Below, one piece after another: positions 47,813 to 57,439 of a stretch of 64,000 nucleotides of DNA. The number at the start of each line of letters is the position of its first letter. Position 1 is the stretch's first letter. Source of the stretch: Curtobacterium sp. MCPF17_002 (GTDB taxonomy: Bacteria > Actinomycetota > Actinomycetes > Actinomycetales > Microbacteriaceae); the NCBI RefSeq assembly GCF_003234115.2, contig NZ_CP126251.1:3758212-3822211 (forward strand), in the 5' to 3' direction. The notes below the pieces were generated by a model. It was not told the DNA's origin and did no database searches. It saw only the letters and a list, made by a program, of their open reading frames with translations. Both the position numbers and the translations under genes were made by a program.

Positions 47813-49318
47813 TCAGGCCGTCGCGTCGCGGGCGGCCCACCAGTCGCGCAGACGCGCTTCGGCATCGTCGCCGCCGAGGGGACCCTCGTCCATCCGCACC
47901 TCGAGCAGGAAGCGGTACGCCTCGCCCACGGCCCGGCCCGGCGGGATGTCGAGGATCCGCATGATGTCGTCGCCGGACAGGTCGGGACGGATCGAGTCGA
48001 GCTTCTCCTGCTCCGAGAGCACCTTGATGCGGTCCTCGAGGTCGTCGTAGGCGAAGGCGAGGCGGTCGGCCTTCCGCCGGTTCCGCGTCGTGACGTCGGA
48101 GCGGGTGAGTTCGTGCAGGCGCTCGAGCTGGTCGCCGGCGTCGCGGACGTAGCGACGGACGGCGGAGTCGGTCCAGGCGCCCTCGGTGTAGCCGAAGAAG
48201 CGGAGGTGCAACTCGATCAGGCGGCTCACCGCGGCGATCGTGTCGTTGTCGAAGCGAAGGGCCCGGAGGCGCTTCTTCGCGAGCTTCGAGCCGACCAGGT
48301 CGTGGTGGTGGAAGCTCACCGCCCCACCGGGTTCGAGCTTGCGGGTCGCGGGCTTGCCGATGTCGTGCAGCAGCGCGGCGAGTCGGAGCACGGTGTCCGG
48401 GGCGTCCCCGGGGTGGCGCTCGGCCTCGTAGCCGATCGCCTGCGTCAGGACCGTGAGCGAGTGCTCGTACACGTCCTTGTGGTGGTGGTGCTCGTCGATC
48501 TCGAGGCGCATCGCCGGCAGCTCCGGCAGGAACCGCTCGGCGAGCCCGCTGTCGACCAGCAGACGGATGCCGTCGACGGGGTCGTCGGTGTCGAGCAGCT
48601 TCACGAGCTCGTCGCGCACCCGTTCGGCGGAGACGATGTCGATGGACTCGACGAGCTCCTGCATCGCGGCACGCACGTCGTCGACGACGGTGAACCCGAG
48701 CTGCGCGGTGAACCGGGCCGCCCGCATCATGCGCAGCGGATCGTCGCGGAACGACACGATCGCGGCCTGTGGCGTGCGGAGCCGCGCGGCGAGCAGGTCC
48801 TCGACACCGCCGTGCACGTCCACCAGTTCGCGGGAGGGCAACCGGAGGGCCATCGCGTTCACCGTGAAGTCGCGGCGGAGGAGGTCGTCCTCGATGGTGT
48901 CGCCGAACGCGACCTCGGGCTTCCGGGTCTCGCCGTCGTACACGTCGCTGCGGTAGGTGGTGATCTCCACCTGCTCGCCACCCACCCGGGCGGCGATCGT
49001 GCCGAACTGCCGGCCGACGTCCCAGGTGGCACTCGCGATCGGCTCCACGATCCGCAGGATGTCGTCCGGTCGGGCGTCCGTCGTGAAGTCGAGGTCGGTG
49101 ACCCGGCGACCGAGGAAGGCATCGCGCACGGGTCCGCCGACGAGCGCGAGTTCGTGTCCGGCGTCGGCGAAGGCCCGAGCGAGGAGGGCGACGGGCTCGG
49201 TGGCGGCGAGTGCGTCGAGTCGTTCGACGGCCTGGGCAACGGACTGCATGACGGTGCTCATCCTCCCAGATCGCGCCCCCGAGTTCTCCACAACGTCAGC
49301 GCGCACGGCAGTGTTCAT
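47813..49318 (-). CDS. cca: CCA tRNA nucleotidyltransferase
   Basis: 501 residues. The nucleotidyltransferase core has LALVGGPVRDAFLGRRVTDLDFTTDARPDD (GGxVRD and DxD metal site) and RRDFTVNAMALRLP, DDPLRMMRAARFTAQLGF. An HD domain (LAALLHDIGKPATRKLE) follows, giving phosphohydrolase activity. It adds or repairs the CCA end of tRNAs. ATG 49318 is supported by TATGAG (49332-49327) 8 nt upstream; internal ATGs at 49261 and 49249 are less likely. Divergent from the DUF6049-MurJ gene. Confidence 0.95.
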   Translation of the reverse strand: MNTAVRADVVENSGARSGRMSTVMQSVAQAVERLDALAATEPVALLARAFADAGHELALVGGPVRDAFLGRRVTDLDFTTDARPDDILRIVEPIASATWDVGRQFGTIAARVGGEQVEITTYRSDVYDGETRKPEVAFGDTIEDDLLRRDFTVNAMALRLPSRELVDVHGGVEDLLAARLRTPQAAIVSFRDDPLRMMRAARFTAQLGFTVVDDVRAAMQELVESIDIVSAERVRDELVKLLDTDDPVDGIRLLVDSGLAERFLPELPAMRLEIDEHHHHKDVYEHSLTVLTQAIGYEAERHPGDAPDTVLRLAALLHDIGKPATRKLEPGGAVSFHHHDLVGSKLAKKRLRALRFDNDTIAAVSRLIELHLRFFGYTEGAWTDSAVRRYVRDAGDQLERLHELTRSDVTTRNRRKADRLAFAYDDLEDRIKVLSEQEKLDSIRPDLSGDDIMRILDIPPGRAVGEAYRFLLEVRMDEGPLGGDDAEARLRDWWAARDATA

Positions 49319-49326
49319 GGTCGCGC

Positions 49327-49336
49327 CTCATACACT
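49327..49336. promoter_or_regulatory. overlapping divergent -10 elements of cca and the DUF6049-MurJ gene
   Basis: CTCATACACT reads TATGAG for cca on the minus strand (49332-49327) and TACACT (49331-49336) on the plus strand. The two polymerases would compete for the same DNA, tying tRNA maturation to envelope synthesis. Confidence 0.5.
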
Positions 49337-49373
49337 CGTGGACGGCCCGAACCGACCCCGTGGCCCTTCCTGT

Positions 49374-52300
49374 ATGCAGATCCTCCGCACCACGCTCGCC
49401 GCCGCCGCGACGACCCTCGTCGCGCTCGGCCTCGTCGTCGCGCCCGCAGTGACCGACGGCGCGCTCGCCACCACGGCCTCCACCACCGAGTCCCGCGTGG
49501 CCCACCCGGTCGCCGCAGCGCAGGGGAAGACGACGGTCTCGATCGCCCCCGCGGACCGCGGGATCGTCCGTCGCGACGAAGACCTCGAGCTCGCGGTCAC
49601 GGTCACGAACGACACCGACACCGACGTCCCCGCCGGCACGGTGGACCTCGACATCTTCCGCTCGGTGAGCACGCGCGACGTCCTCTCCGACTGGCTCGCC
49701 GACACCAGCACGACCGGTTACCTCGGCGCTCCGATGGGTTCTGTGGACGTCCCGGCCGTCGCGGCGCACCGTTCGGTCACGCTCGGCTCGGTCTCGGTCG
49801 TGTCCGGCAACGTGGCGCTCGGCGGGTACTCCTCCTTCGGTGCCCGACGCATCGCGGCCGAGTACACGGCCGGTGCCACCACCGCCGTCGCGCGGTCGGC
49901 GATCACCTGGTACCCGGACTTCGAACAGACCCCGGTGAGCGTCTCCGTCGCGATGCCGATCACGATGCCGAAGACCGGCGACGGCATCCTCGGCGCCGGT
50001 GCCCTCGGTGCCGCGACGGCCGTGGACGGCACCCTGACGCAGCAGCTCGACGCCGCCGAGGACCACAACGTCGCCGTCGCGATCGACCCGCGGATCATCG
50101 CCTCGATCCGGATCCTCGGAGCGGACGCCCCGTCGTCCGCGGTCACCTGGTTGAACCGCCTCGAGTCGCTCCGGAACGAGACCTTCGCGCTGCCGTACGC
50201 CGACGGCGACGTCACCGGACTGCGTCAGGCCGGGGCGAACGGCATCCTGTCGCCGATCTCCCTCGACCAGGCCGTCGACCCGGACCACTTCCCCGGGGCC
50301 TCGACGCCGACGCCGACCCCGACGTCCGACCAGTCCACGCCGACCGCCGATCCGACCGCCACCGACGCGACCGACGCCCCGTCGGCCGGTGCGACCGCCG
50401 ATGCGGTGGACGAGCAGGGCACGGGCGACCAGGGGTCGGGCGACCAGTCGGACCAGACCCCGTCCGTGATGCCGACGACGCAGTCGCTCCTGGACTTCCC
50501 GTACTCGATGGACGGGGTCGCCTGGCCCGCTGACGGCACCGTGACGGCGGCGGACCTGCCGGTGCTCGCGAAGGCCGGCACGAAGACCACGATCCTCTCG
50601 AGCGGCAACACCTCGGCCGGGGCCGACACGACGATCCCCGCCTCCGAGCAGATCAGTGGCCAGCACGTCCTCGTGTCCGACCAGACGACCTCCGCCCTCC
50701 TCCGTGCTGCTGCGTCCGCCACGAACCAGCACGACTGGGCCACGGCGATCTCCGAGCTCACCGCCACACTGGCCACCTCGGCCCGCGCCGACTCGACGGA
50801 GGGTCCGATCCTCCTCACCCTCGACCGGTCGTGGCCGACGAACTCCGAGCGGCTCAGCCAGGCGCTCGACGCGATCGAGAGCACGGCGTGGGTCGCCCCC
50901 GCAGACCTCTCCGCGGCATCGGCGGCGACGCCCGGTTCCCTGACCCTGACCGCTGGCACGAACGGCGACACCCGCACCGACCAGCTCGAGCGGCTCGTCC
51001 AGGGCGAGCAGGACCTCACCGCCTTCGCCTCGGCGCTCGACGATCCGACCGCGCTCACCGCACCGGCCCGTCTCAACCTGCTCGCGCTGGCGTCAAACGC
51101 CTGGCGCGCGGACCCCGACGAGTTCGCCACCGCGGTGGACTCCCGGGTGGCCAGCTGGGCGAACGTCGTCTCGCAGGTCGGCATCGTCGACTCGAGCAGC
51201 CTCACGCTGCTCGGTGACCGGTCCTCGCTCCCCATCTCCATCCGGAACAGCTCGAAGTACCCGGTCACGGTCCGGTTGTCCGTGCAGCCCTCGAACTCGG
51301 CGCTCCGCATCGTGCGGAACGACATCGAGGTGAAGATCCAGCCCGAGTCCTCCACCCGCACGACCGTCCCGGTGCAGTCCGTGGCCAACGGCAAGGTCAA
51401 CCTGACCATGTCGCTGTCGAGTCCCACCGGGATCAAGATCGCGAGTCCCGCGACCGTCGAGCTCAACGTGCAGGCGCAGTGGGAGACGGTCATCACCGCC
51501 GCGGCCGCCGTCGCACTCGTCGGCATCTTCGGTTTCGGCATCTTCCGCAGCATCCGCAAGCGGATCCGTCGCCGGAACGGCGAGCTCGACGACGAGGACG
51601 AGGACGACGACCCGAACCGGCCCCTCGAGGTCCAGCCGGAGGTGGGCGGTGCCCGCCTGGCGGGCGCGATGGCTCCTGACGGACGCGCCCCGTTCCTCCA
51701 GGCCGACACGGCACCCCGTGACGAACCGACGGGATCCCGCGACGAACCGGCAGTGACCACCGAGGAGCCCACCATCAGTGCCACCCAGCCCCAGCCGTCC
51801 GTCGACGCGGAGCCGGCCGCCGAGCGCAGCCTCGGGCGCGCGAGCGCGATGCTCGCGGCGGGGACGATGGTGTCCCGGATCCTGGGCTTCGCGAAGACCT
51901 TCGTACTCGCCTTCGCCATCGGCAACACGGGCTCCGACGCCGCCAACGCCTTCGCGATCTCGAACCAGCTGCCGAACAACATCTACGCGCTCATCGCCGG
52001 CGGGCTGCTGTCCGCCGTGCTCATCCCGCAGATCGTCCGCTCGATGAAGCAGCACACCGACGGCGGCACCGCCTACGTCAACAAGATCGTCACGCTCGGC
52101 GGCTCGGCGTTCCTCGTCATCACCGTCGTCGCGACCCTGCTCGCACCCGTCCTCGTCCGCCTCTACAGCCAGAGCGCCGGCGACGGCGGCAAGGGGTTCA
52201 GTGCGGCGACGACGGACCTCGCGGTGGCGTTCGCGTTCTGGTGCCTGCCGCAGATCCTCTTCTACGCGATGTACTCGCTGCTCGGCGAGGTCCTCAACGC

Positions 52301-53447
52301 CAAGCAGGTGTTCGGGCCGTTCACCTGGGCGCCGCTCATCAACAACGTCATCGCGATCGCCGGACTCATCGTCTTCATCGCACTCTTCGGCGGGCGCGCG
52401 GAGAACGCGTCGACCGACGACTGGACGCCCTTGAAGATCGCCGTCCTCGCCGGCAGCGCCTCGATCGGCGTGTTCGCCCAGGCCGCGTTCCTCCCGATGT
52501 TCTGGCGCCGGGCCGGGCTGCGCTTCCGCCCGGACTTCCGCTGGCGCGGCGTGGGACTCAAGGCCACCGGCACCGCCGCGGGCTGGCTGTTCGCGATGAT
52601 CCTCGTCACGCAGCTCGCCGGCGTCGTGCAGGCCCGCGTGGCCTCGCTCGCCACCGGTGCCGGAAACGCGACGCTGAGCACCACCTGGCTGCTGTTCATG
52701 CTGCCGCACTCGATCATCACGGTGTCCATCGCGACCGCGTACTTCACGCGGATGAGCCACGACGCCGAGCGAGGCGACCTCGCTGCCGTTCGTCGGAACC
52801 TGTCGCTGTCGCTCCGCATCGTCGGCCTGTTCACGGTGTTCGCCTCGGTGGCGCTCATCGTGACGGCCATGCCGTTCGCCCGCATCTGGGAGAACGAGTT
52901 CGGCAACACCCAGGCGATGGCGCTCGTGCTCGTCGCCTACATGCCGGGGCTCGTGCTGTTCAGCATGCTCTTCATCATCCAGCGGGTCTTCTGGGCGATG
53001 CACGACCACCGCACACCGTTCCTCATGCAGCTCGTGCAGTCCGGCCTGTTCGTCATCGGCGCCCTGTCCGTGGCGATGCTGCCCGGGTCCTTCATCGGCG
53101 TCGGCATCGCGATCTGCACGACCATCGCCGGTTCGGCCCAGACCATCGTCGCCCTCGTGCTCGTCCGGAAGCGGCTCGGTGGCATCGAGGGACCGGTCGT
53201 CACCCGATCGCACGTGCAGTTCATCATCGCCGCGCTCATCTCCGGCGTCGCCGGTCTCCTCGTCGCGAACTTCTTCGGGGCGTTCTCGTCCGACGGCTTC
53301 GCGATGGCGGACGTCACCGGAGCGCTCATCACCCTCGCACTCACCGGCGCCGTCATGGTCGTCGTGTACTTCGGGGCGCTCGTCGTCGCGAAGAACGGCG
53401 AGATCTCCAACGCCGTCTCGCTCCTGCGGAACCGGCTCGGCCGCTGA
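49374..53447 (+). CDS. murJ: fused DUF6049 protein and lipid II flippase MurJ
   Basis: 1357 residues in one uninterrupted frame. Residues 1-30 are a signal peptide. The DUF6049 part, extracytoplasmic, runs to about 700 and contains a Ser/Thr/Asp/Pro-rich insert (about 305-365). A TM helix (about 705-727) leads to a basic, then acidic cytoplasmic linker (IRKRIRRRNGELDDEDEDDD). From about 815 comes MurJ: SMLAAGTMVSRILGFAKTFVLA and 13-14 helices, with the Arg/Asp cavity residues of the MviN family. Normally these are two adjacent genes. No stop was found between; an internal GTG near 51754 could restart MurJ. ATG 49374 was chosen; GTG 49338 in frame is too near the -10. Confidence 0.87.
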   Translation: MQILRTTLAAAATTLVALGLVVAPAVTDGALATTASTTESRVAHPVAAAQGKTTVSIAPADRGIVRRDEDLELAVTVTNDTDTDVPAGTVDLDIFRSVSTRDVLSDWLADTSTTGYLGAPMGSVDVPAVAAHRSVTLGSVSVVSGNVALGGYSSFGARRIAAEYTAGATTAVARSAITWYPDFEQTPVSVSVAMPITMPKTGDGILGAGALGAATAVDGTLTQQLDAAEDHNVAVAIDPRIIASIRILGADAPSSAVTWLNRLESLRNETFALPYADGDVTGLRQAGANGILSPISLDQAVDPDHFPGASTPTPTPTSDQSTPTADPTATDATDAPSAGATADAVDEQGTGDQGSGDQSDQTPSVMPTTQSLLDFPYSMDGVAWPADGTVTAADLPVLAKAGTKTTILSSGNTSAGADTTIPASEQISGQHVLVSDQTTSALLRAAASATNQHDWATAISELTATLATSARADSTEGPILLTLDRSWPTNSERLSQALDAIESTAWVAPADLSAASAATPGSLTLTAGTNGDTRTDQLERLVQGEQDLTAFASALDDPTALTAPARLNLLALASNAWRADPDEFATAVDSRVASWANVVSQVGIVDSSSLTLLGDRSSLPISIRNSSKYPVTVRLSVQPSNSALRIVRNDIEVKIQPESSTRTTVPVQSVANGKVNLTMSLSSPTGIKIASPATVELNVQAQWETVITAAAAVALVGIFGFGIFRSIRKRIRRRNGELDDEDEDDDPNRPLEVQPEVGGARLAGAMAPDGRAPFLQADTAPRDEPTGSRDEPAVTTEEPTISATQPQPSVDAEPAAERSLGRASAMLAAGTMVSRILGFAKTFVLAFAIGNTGSDAANAFAISNQLPNNIYALIAGGLLSAVLIPQIVRSMKQHTDGGTAYVNKIVTLGGSAFLVITVVATLLAPVLVRLYSQSAGDGGKGFSAATTDLAVAFAFWCLPQILFYAMYSLLGEVLNAKQVFGPFTWAPLINNVIAIAGLIVFIALFGGRAENASTDDWTPLKIAVLAGSASIGVFAQAAFLPMFWRRAGLRFRPDFRWRGVGLKATGTAAGWLFAMILVTQLAGVVQARVASLATGAGNATLSTTWLLFMLPHSIITVSIATAYFTRMSHDAERGDLAAVRRNLSLSLRIVGLFTVFASVALIVTAMPFARIWENEFGNTQAMALVLVAYMPGLVLFSMLFIIQRVFWAMHDHRTPFLMQLVQSGLFVIGALSVAMLPGSFIGVGIAICTTIAGSAQTIVALVLVRKRLGGIEGPVVTRSHVQFIIAALISGVAGLLVANFFGAFSSDGFAMADVTGALITLALTGAVMVVVYFGALVVAKNGEISNAVSLLRNRLGR

Positions 53448-53527
53448 CCGTCGCACGGTGCCGCGGAATGTCCCGCCGGTACCATGTGTTGACCCGGTCA
53501 GCGATCTCAACGGAAGGGCTCCCAGGC

Positions 53528-54523
53528 ATGCGCCAGCTCATCATCATCGGTTCCGGCCCGGCCGGGTTCACCGCCGGCATCTACGCCGCGCGCGCGGAAC
53601 TCAAGCCCCTCATCGTCGCCTCGAGCGTCGAGACGGGCGGCGAGCTCACCAAGACGACCGAGGTCGAGAACTTCCCGGGCTTCCCCGAGGGGATCCAGGG
53701 CCCGGACCTCATGATCAAGATGCAGGAACAGGCCGAGAAGTTCGGCGCCGAGGTCCTGTACGACGACGCCGTGTCCGTCGAGCTCACCGGTGACGTCAAG
53801 AAGGTCACGGTCGGCTCCGGCGAGACGTACGAGGCCCTCGCGGTCATCTACGCCACCGGTTCGGCGTACCGCCACCTCGGGCTGGCCGACGAGGAGCGTC
53901 TGTCCGGACACGGCGTGAGCTGGTGTGCGACCTGCGACGGGTTCTTCTTCCGCCAGAAGAACATCGCCGTCGTCGGCGGCGGCGACTCCGCGATGGAAGA
54001 GGCCACGTTCCTCACCCGCTTCGCGGACAAGGTGACGGTCATCCACCGCAAGGACAGCCTGCGTGCGTCCAAGATCATGCAGGACCGCGCGATGAACGAC
54101 CCGAAGATCGAGTTCGCGTGGAACAAGGAGGTCACCGGCATCACGGGTGACTCCGCGGTGACCGGCGTGACGATGCGTGACACCGTCGACGGCACCGAGT
54201 CCGAACTCGCGCTCGACGGCCTGTTCATCGCGATCGGCAACGACCCGCGCACGCACCTCATCCACGGGCAGATCGACATCGCCCCCGAGGGCACCATCGC
54301 CGTGCAGGGCCGTTCATCGAAGACCAACCTGCCGGGTGTCTTCGCGGCCGGCGACGTCATCGACCCGACCTACCGCCAGGCGATCACGGCCGCCGGTTCG
54401 GGCACCGTCGCGGCGCTCGACGCCGAGAAGTACCTCGCCGACCTCGACGACGTGCTGACCGACCAGGCCGAGGGCGAGACCCCCGTGGAGCCCGTCACGA
54501 TCGACGTGACCTCCCGCGTCTGA
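53528..54523 (+). CDS. trxB: thioredoxin-disulfide reductase
   Basis: 331 residues. FAD motif IIIGSGPAGFTAGIYAARA, redox centre WCATCDGFF (Cys133 and Cys136), NADPH motif VVGGGDSAMEEATFLTRFA, HRKDSLRAS, and the FAD-closing GVFAAGDVIDPTYRQAITAAGSG. It reduces thioredoxin with NADPH; TrxA follows 65 nt downstream. A short C-terminal acidic extension is added to the usual length. Confidence 0.97.
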   Translation: MRQLIIIGSGPAGFTAGIYAARAELKPLIVASSVETGGELTKTTEVENFPGFPEGIQGPDLMIKMQEQAEKFGAEVLYDDAVSVELTGDVKKVTVGSGETYEALAVIYATGSAYRHLGLADEERLSGHGVSWCATCDGFFFRQKNIAVVGGGDSAMEEATFLTRFADKVTVIHRKDSLRASKIMQDRAMNDPKIEFAWNKEVTGITGDSAVTGVTMRDTVDGTESELALDGLFIAIGNDPRTHLIHGQIDIAPEGTIAVQGRSSKTNLPGVFAAGDVIDPTYRQAITAAGSGTVAALDAEKYLADLDDVLTDQAEGETPVEPVTIDVTSRV

Positions 54524-54588
54524 CGCCCTCGGAATACCACGACGGCACAGCCGTTGTACCCACTGAACGACTTCTCGAAGGAGCACAC

Positions 54589-54915
54589 ATGTCCAACGCC
54601 AAGGCAGTCACCGACGCCACCTTCTCGGACGAGGTCCTGAAGTCCGACAAGACGATCCTCGTCGACTTCTGGGCCGAGTGGTGCGGCCCGTGTCGCGCCG
54701 TCTCCCCGATCCTCGACCAGATCGCGTCGGAGCACTCCGACAAGATCGAGATCGTCAAGCTGAACGTGGACGACAACCCGCAGTCGGCGATGAACTACCA
54801 GATCACGTCGATCCCGGCGATGAAGGTCTTCCGCGGTGGCGAGGTCGTCAAGACCGTCATCGGCGCCAAGCCGAAGCCCGCGCTCGAGGCGGACCTCGCC
54901 GAGTTCCTCGCGTAG
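54589..54915 (+). CDS. trxA: thioredoxin
   Basis: 108 residues. VDFWAEWCGPCRAVSPILDQIA holds the WCGPC active site (Cys32, Cys35); LNVDDNPQSAMNYQITSIPAMKVFRGGE carries the cis-Pro. Reduced by the TrxB encoded just before it and supplies electrons to ribonucleotide reductase, methionine sulfoxide reductase and others. Strong terminator after the stop. Confidence 0.97.
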   Translation: MSNAKAVTDATFSDEVLKSDKTILVDFWAEWCGPCRAVSPILDQIASEHSDKIEIVKLNVDDNPQSAMNYQITSIPAMKVFRGGEVVKTVIGAKPKPALEADLAEFLA

Positions 54916-54928
54916 GTCTCCCACACGC

Positions 54929-54962
54929 GAATGCCCCGCTCTCTCCGGAGGGCGGGGCATTC
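54929..54962 (+). terminator. terminator after trxA
   Basis: 11-bp perfect stem GAATGCCCCGC (54929-54939) with GCGGGGCATTC (54952-54962) and a 12-nt loop, 13 nt after the trxA stop. Confidence 0.85.
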
Positions 54963-55065
54963 CCCGTTCCGGTCCACCGGATCCCGATCGGCCCCGTCCC
55001 CGAGCCCGGGTTTCCGGGGTCGATGTCGTAGTGTGGCGGGAATGTCCCACTGAAACGGAGCACTG

Positions 55066-56370
55066 ATGACGAACGGCAACAGCCTCGACCCCTGGTACGA
55101 CTCCTACGCCCAGCGCACCGCCGGGCTGAGCGCCTCCGAGGTCCGAGCCCTGTTCGCCGTCGCCTCGCGCCCCGAGGTGGTCTCCCTCGCCGGCGGCATG
55201 CCGTACGTCTCCGCGCTCCCGCGTGAGCTCGTCACGGGCTCCCTGGACCGCGTGATGGCCCAGGACGCCGCCATGGCCCTGCAGTACGGCGGTGGGCAGG
55301 GCCTGCGCTCCCTGCGCGAGCACATCGTCGACATCATGAGCCTCGAGGGCATCCGTGCCAGCGCCGAGGACGTCGTCGTCACGACCGGCTCGCAGCACGC
55401 ACTCGACCTCGTCACGCGCCTGTTCATCGACCCGGGTGACGTCGTCCTCGCCGAGTCACCGTCCTACGTCGGCGCGATCGGCGTGTTCCGCTCGTACCAG
55501 GCGGAGACGGTCCACGTGACGACCGACGAGAACGGTCTCGTGCCCGAGGCCCTCCGTGAGGCGATCGCCAACCTGCGGACGCAGGGCAAGCGGATCAAGT
55601 TCCTCTACACGATCCCGAACTTCCACAACCCGGCCGGCGTCACGCTGAGCCGTGAGCGCCGCATCGAGATCCTCGACATCTGCCGCTCGAACAACATCCT
55701 CGTGCTCGAGGACAACCCGTACGGCCTGCTCTGGTTCGACGAGCCCGCCCCGCAGGCGATCCGCTCCATCGACGAAGAGGGCGTGGTCTACCTCGGGTCC
55801 TTCTCGAAGACCCTCGCTCCCGGGTTCCGGGTCGGCTGGGCGCTCGCGCCGCACGCCATCCGCGAGAAGCTCGTCCTGGCCAACGAGTCCGCCGTCCTCG
55901 CTCCGAACTCCTTCGGCCAGTACGTGGTGAACGCCTACCTCGACGCGGCCGACTGGAAGGGCCAGGTCGACACGTTCCGGGGGATCTACGCCGAGCGTCG
56001 CGACGCCATGCACTCCGCTCTGGGGGAGTTCCTGCCCGACCTCTCGTGGACGAAGCCGAACGGCGGGTTCTTCGTCTGGTTGACCCTGCCGGAATCGCTC
56101 GACTCCAAGGCGATGCTGCCCCGCGCGGTGAAGGAGCTCGTCGCCTACACGCCCGGCACGGCCTTCTACGCCGACGGACGCGGTGGTGGTCACATCAGAC
56201 TGTCGTTCTGCTACCCGACGCCGGACCAGATCCGCGTCGGCGTGAAGCGCCTGGCGAACGTCGTGAACGACGAGCTCGAACTGATCGAGACGTTCGGCTC
56301 CGCGACGCGTCCGACCGCGGTCGTCCGTCCCACGTCCTCGGTCAGCGCTCCGCCGCCGAACATCTCCTGA
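55066..56370 (+). CDS. PLP-dependent aminotransferase (MocR/2-aminoadipate type, no HTH)
   Basis: 434 residues, fold-type I. LQYGGGQGLRSLREHIV, VTTGSQHALDLV, YTIPNFHNPAGVTLS and the PLP-lysine motif GSFSKTLAPGFRVGW (Lys248) are present, with ALAPHAIREKLV afterwards. It resembles LysN/2-aminoadipate or valine-pyruvate transaminases. It keeps this place next to parAB in Microbacteriaceae, but its substrate is not known from sequence. SD GGAG six nt before the ATG. The tail beyond about residue 410 is Pro/Ser-rich and variable. Confidence 0.9.
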   Translation: MTNGNSLDPWYDSYAQRTAGLSASEVRALFAVASRPEVVSLAGGMPYVSALPRELVTGSLDRVMAQDAAMALQYGGGQGLRSLREHIVDIMSLEGIRASAEDVVVTTGSQHALDLVTRLFIDPGDVVLAESPSYVGAIGVFRSYQAETVHVTTDENGLVPEALREAIANLRTQGKRIKFLYTIPNFHNPAGVTLSRERRIEILDICRSNNILVLEDNPYGLLWFDEPAPQAIRSIDEEGVVYLGSFSKTLAPGFRVGWALAPHAIREKLVLANESAVLAPNSFGQYVVNAYLDAADWKGQVDTFRGIYAERRDAMHSALGEFLPDLSWTKPNGGFFVWLTLPESLDSKAMLPRAVKELVAYTPGTAFYADGRGGGHIRLSFCYPTPDQIRVGVKRLANVVNDELELIETFGSATRPTAVVRPTSSVSAPPPNIS

Positions 56371-56473
56371 TCAGCGCTTTTCTCACTACTTCGGCTCGTC
56401 CGGGCTGGTCCTGGTCAGCCGCGGCTGATCCGCACAGCTCCTCGATCCACCGCAGTACCGGAGGTCTCCCCGC

Positions 56474-57436
56474 ATGGCCGAACTCACACGCCGTCACGTC
56501 GTCGTCGTCGCGGGGGGCATCTCCCACGAGCGCGACGTCTCCCTTCGCTCCGGTCGTCGGGTCGCCGACTCGCTGACCGGGTACGGCTGGCAGGTCGACC
56601 TGCGCGACGCTGACGCGTCCCTCCTGCCGACCTTGCGGGAGACCCGCCCGGACGTCGTGTGGCCGGCTCTGCACGGCGCCTCGGGTGAGGACGGGGCCCT
56701 GCGGGGCATCCTGGAGGCGCTGGACATCCCGTTCGTCGGCTCACGTTCCACGTCGGCCCGGTTGGCATGGGACAAGCCCACCGCTTCCGCGCTGGTCGCG
56801 CGGAGCGGAGTGCGCACCCCTCGGTCCGTGACACTGTCGCACGACGTCTTCCGAGAACTCGGCGCAGTCGGAGTGCTCGAGAGCATCGCCGCCGAGCACC
56901 CGGTCCCACTCGCCGTGAAGCCGGCTCGAGGGGGGAGCGCACAGGGCGTCACCCTCGTGAACGACGTGAACGACCTTCCCCGCGCAATGGTCACCGCCTA
57001 CACGTACTGCGACGACGTCGTGGTCGAGCAGCTCATCCGAGGCACCGAGGTCGCCGTCGGGATCATCGACACGGGTGACGGACCCGTTGCGTTGTCGGCG
57101 GTGGAGATCGTGCCACGGAACGGCATCTACGGGTTCGAGGCTCGGTACAACGCCGGCGAGACCACGTTCTACACGCCCGCGCGACTCTCGGACGAGTTCG
57201 CCGGTGCCGCTTCCGATGCTGCTGTCGCAGCGCATGCCGCCCTTGGGTTGCGCCACATCTCGCGCGTCGACCTCATCGTCGACGCAGCGGGCACGCCGTG
57301 GTTCCTCGAGGCGAACGTGCTGCCGGGTCTCACCGAGACCTCTCTCGTGCCGCAAGCGCTCACGGCGTCCGGCTTCGACCTCGGCTGGACCTATGCCGAG
57401 CTGGCCGAACAGGCCATCCGCGACCACCGGGCCTGA
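56474..57436 (+). CDS. ATP-grasp ligase, D-alanine-D-alanine ligase family
   Basis: 320 residues. VVVVAGGISHERDVSLRSGRRVADSL (N-domain), WPALHGASGEDGALRGILEALDIPFVGSRSTSARLAWDKP, KPARGGSAQGVTLV and VVEQLIRGTEVAVGII (ATP-grasp), and LIVDAAGTPWFLEANVLPGLTETSL (metal-binding Glu/Asn) are typical of Ddl. It may make the D-Ala-D-Ala dipeptide for the wall, or be a Ddl-like paralogue. An essential Ddl may exist elsewhere in the chromosome. Followed 3 nt later by the YdcF-like gene. Confidence 0.87.
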   Translation: MAELTRRHVVVVAGGISHERDVSLRSGRRVADSLTGYGWQVDLRDADASLLPTLRETRPDVVWPALHGASGEDGALRGILEALDIPFVGSRSTSARLAWDKPTASALVARSGVRTPRSVTLSHDVFRELGAVGVLESIAAEHPVPLAVKPARGGSAQGVTLVNDVNDLPRAMVTAYTYCDDVVVEQLIRGTEVAVGIIDTGDGPVALSAVEIVPRNGIYGFEARYNAGETTFYTPARLSDEFAGAASDAAVAAHAALGLRHISRVDLIVDAAGTPWFLEANVLPGLTETSLVPQALTASGFDLGWTYAELAEQAIRDHRA

Positions 57437-57439
57437 GCC

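Noticed and set aside
49338..49373. Upstream GTG start for the DUF6049-MurJ gene
   Set aside because: It lies one base after the TACACT -10, too close to be transcribed, and the signal peptide from ATG 49374 is complete.
51093..53510. Long minus-strand open frame opposite murJ
   Set aside because: Composition-driven shadow (Glu/Arg/His-rich, no motif); the plus strand has clear MurJ helices.
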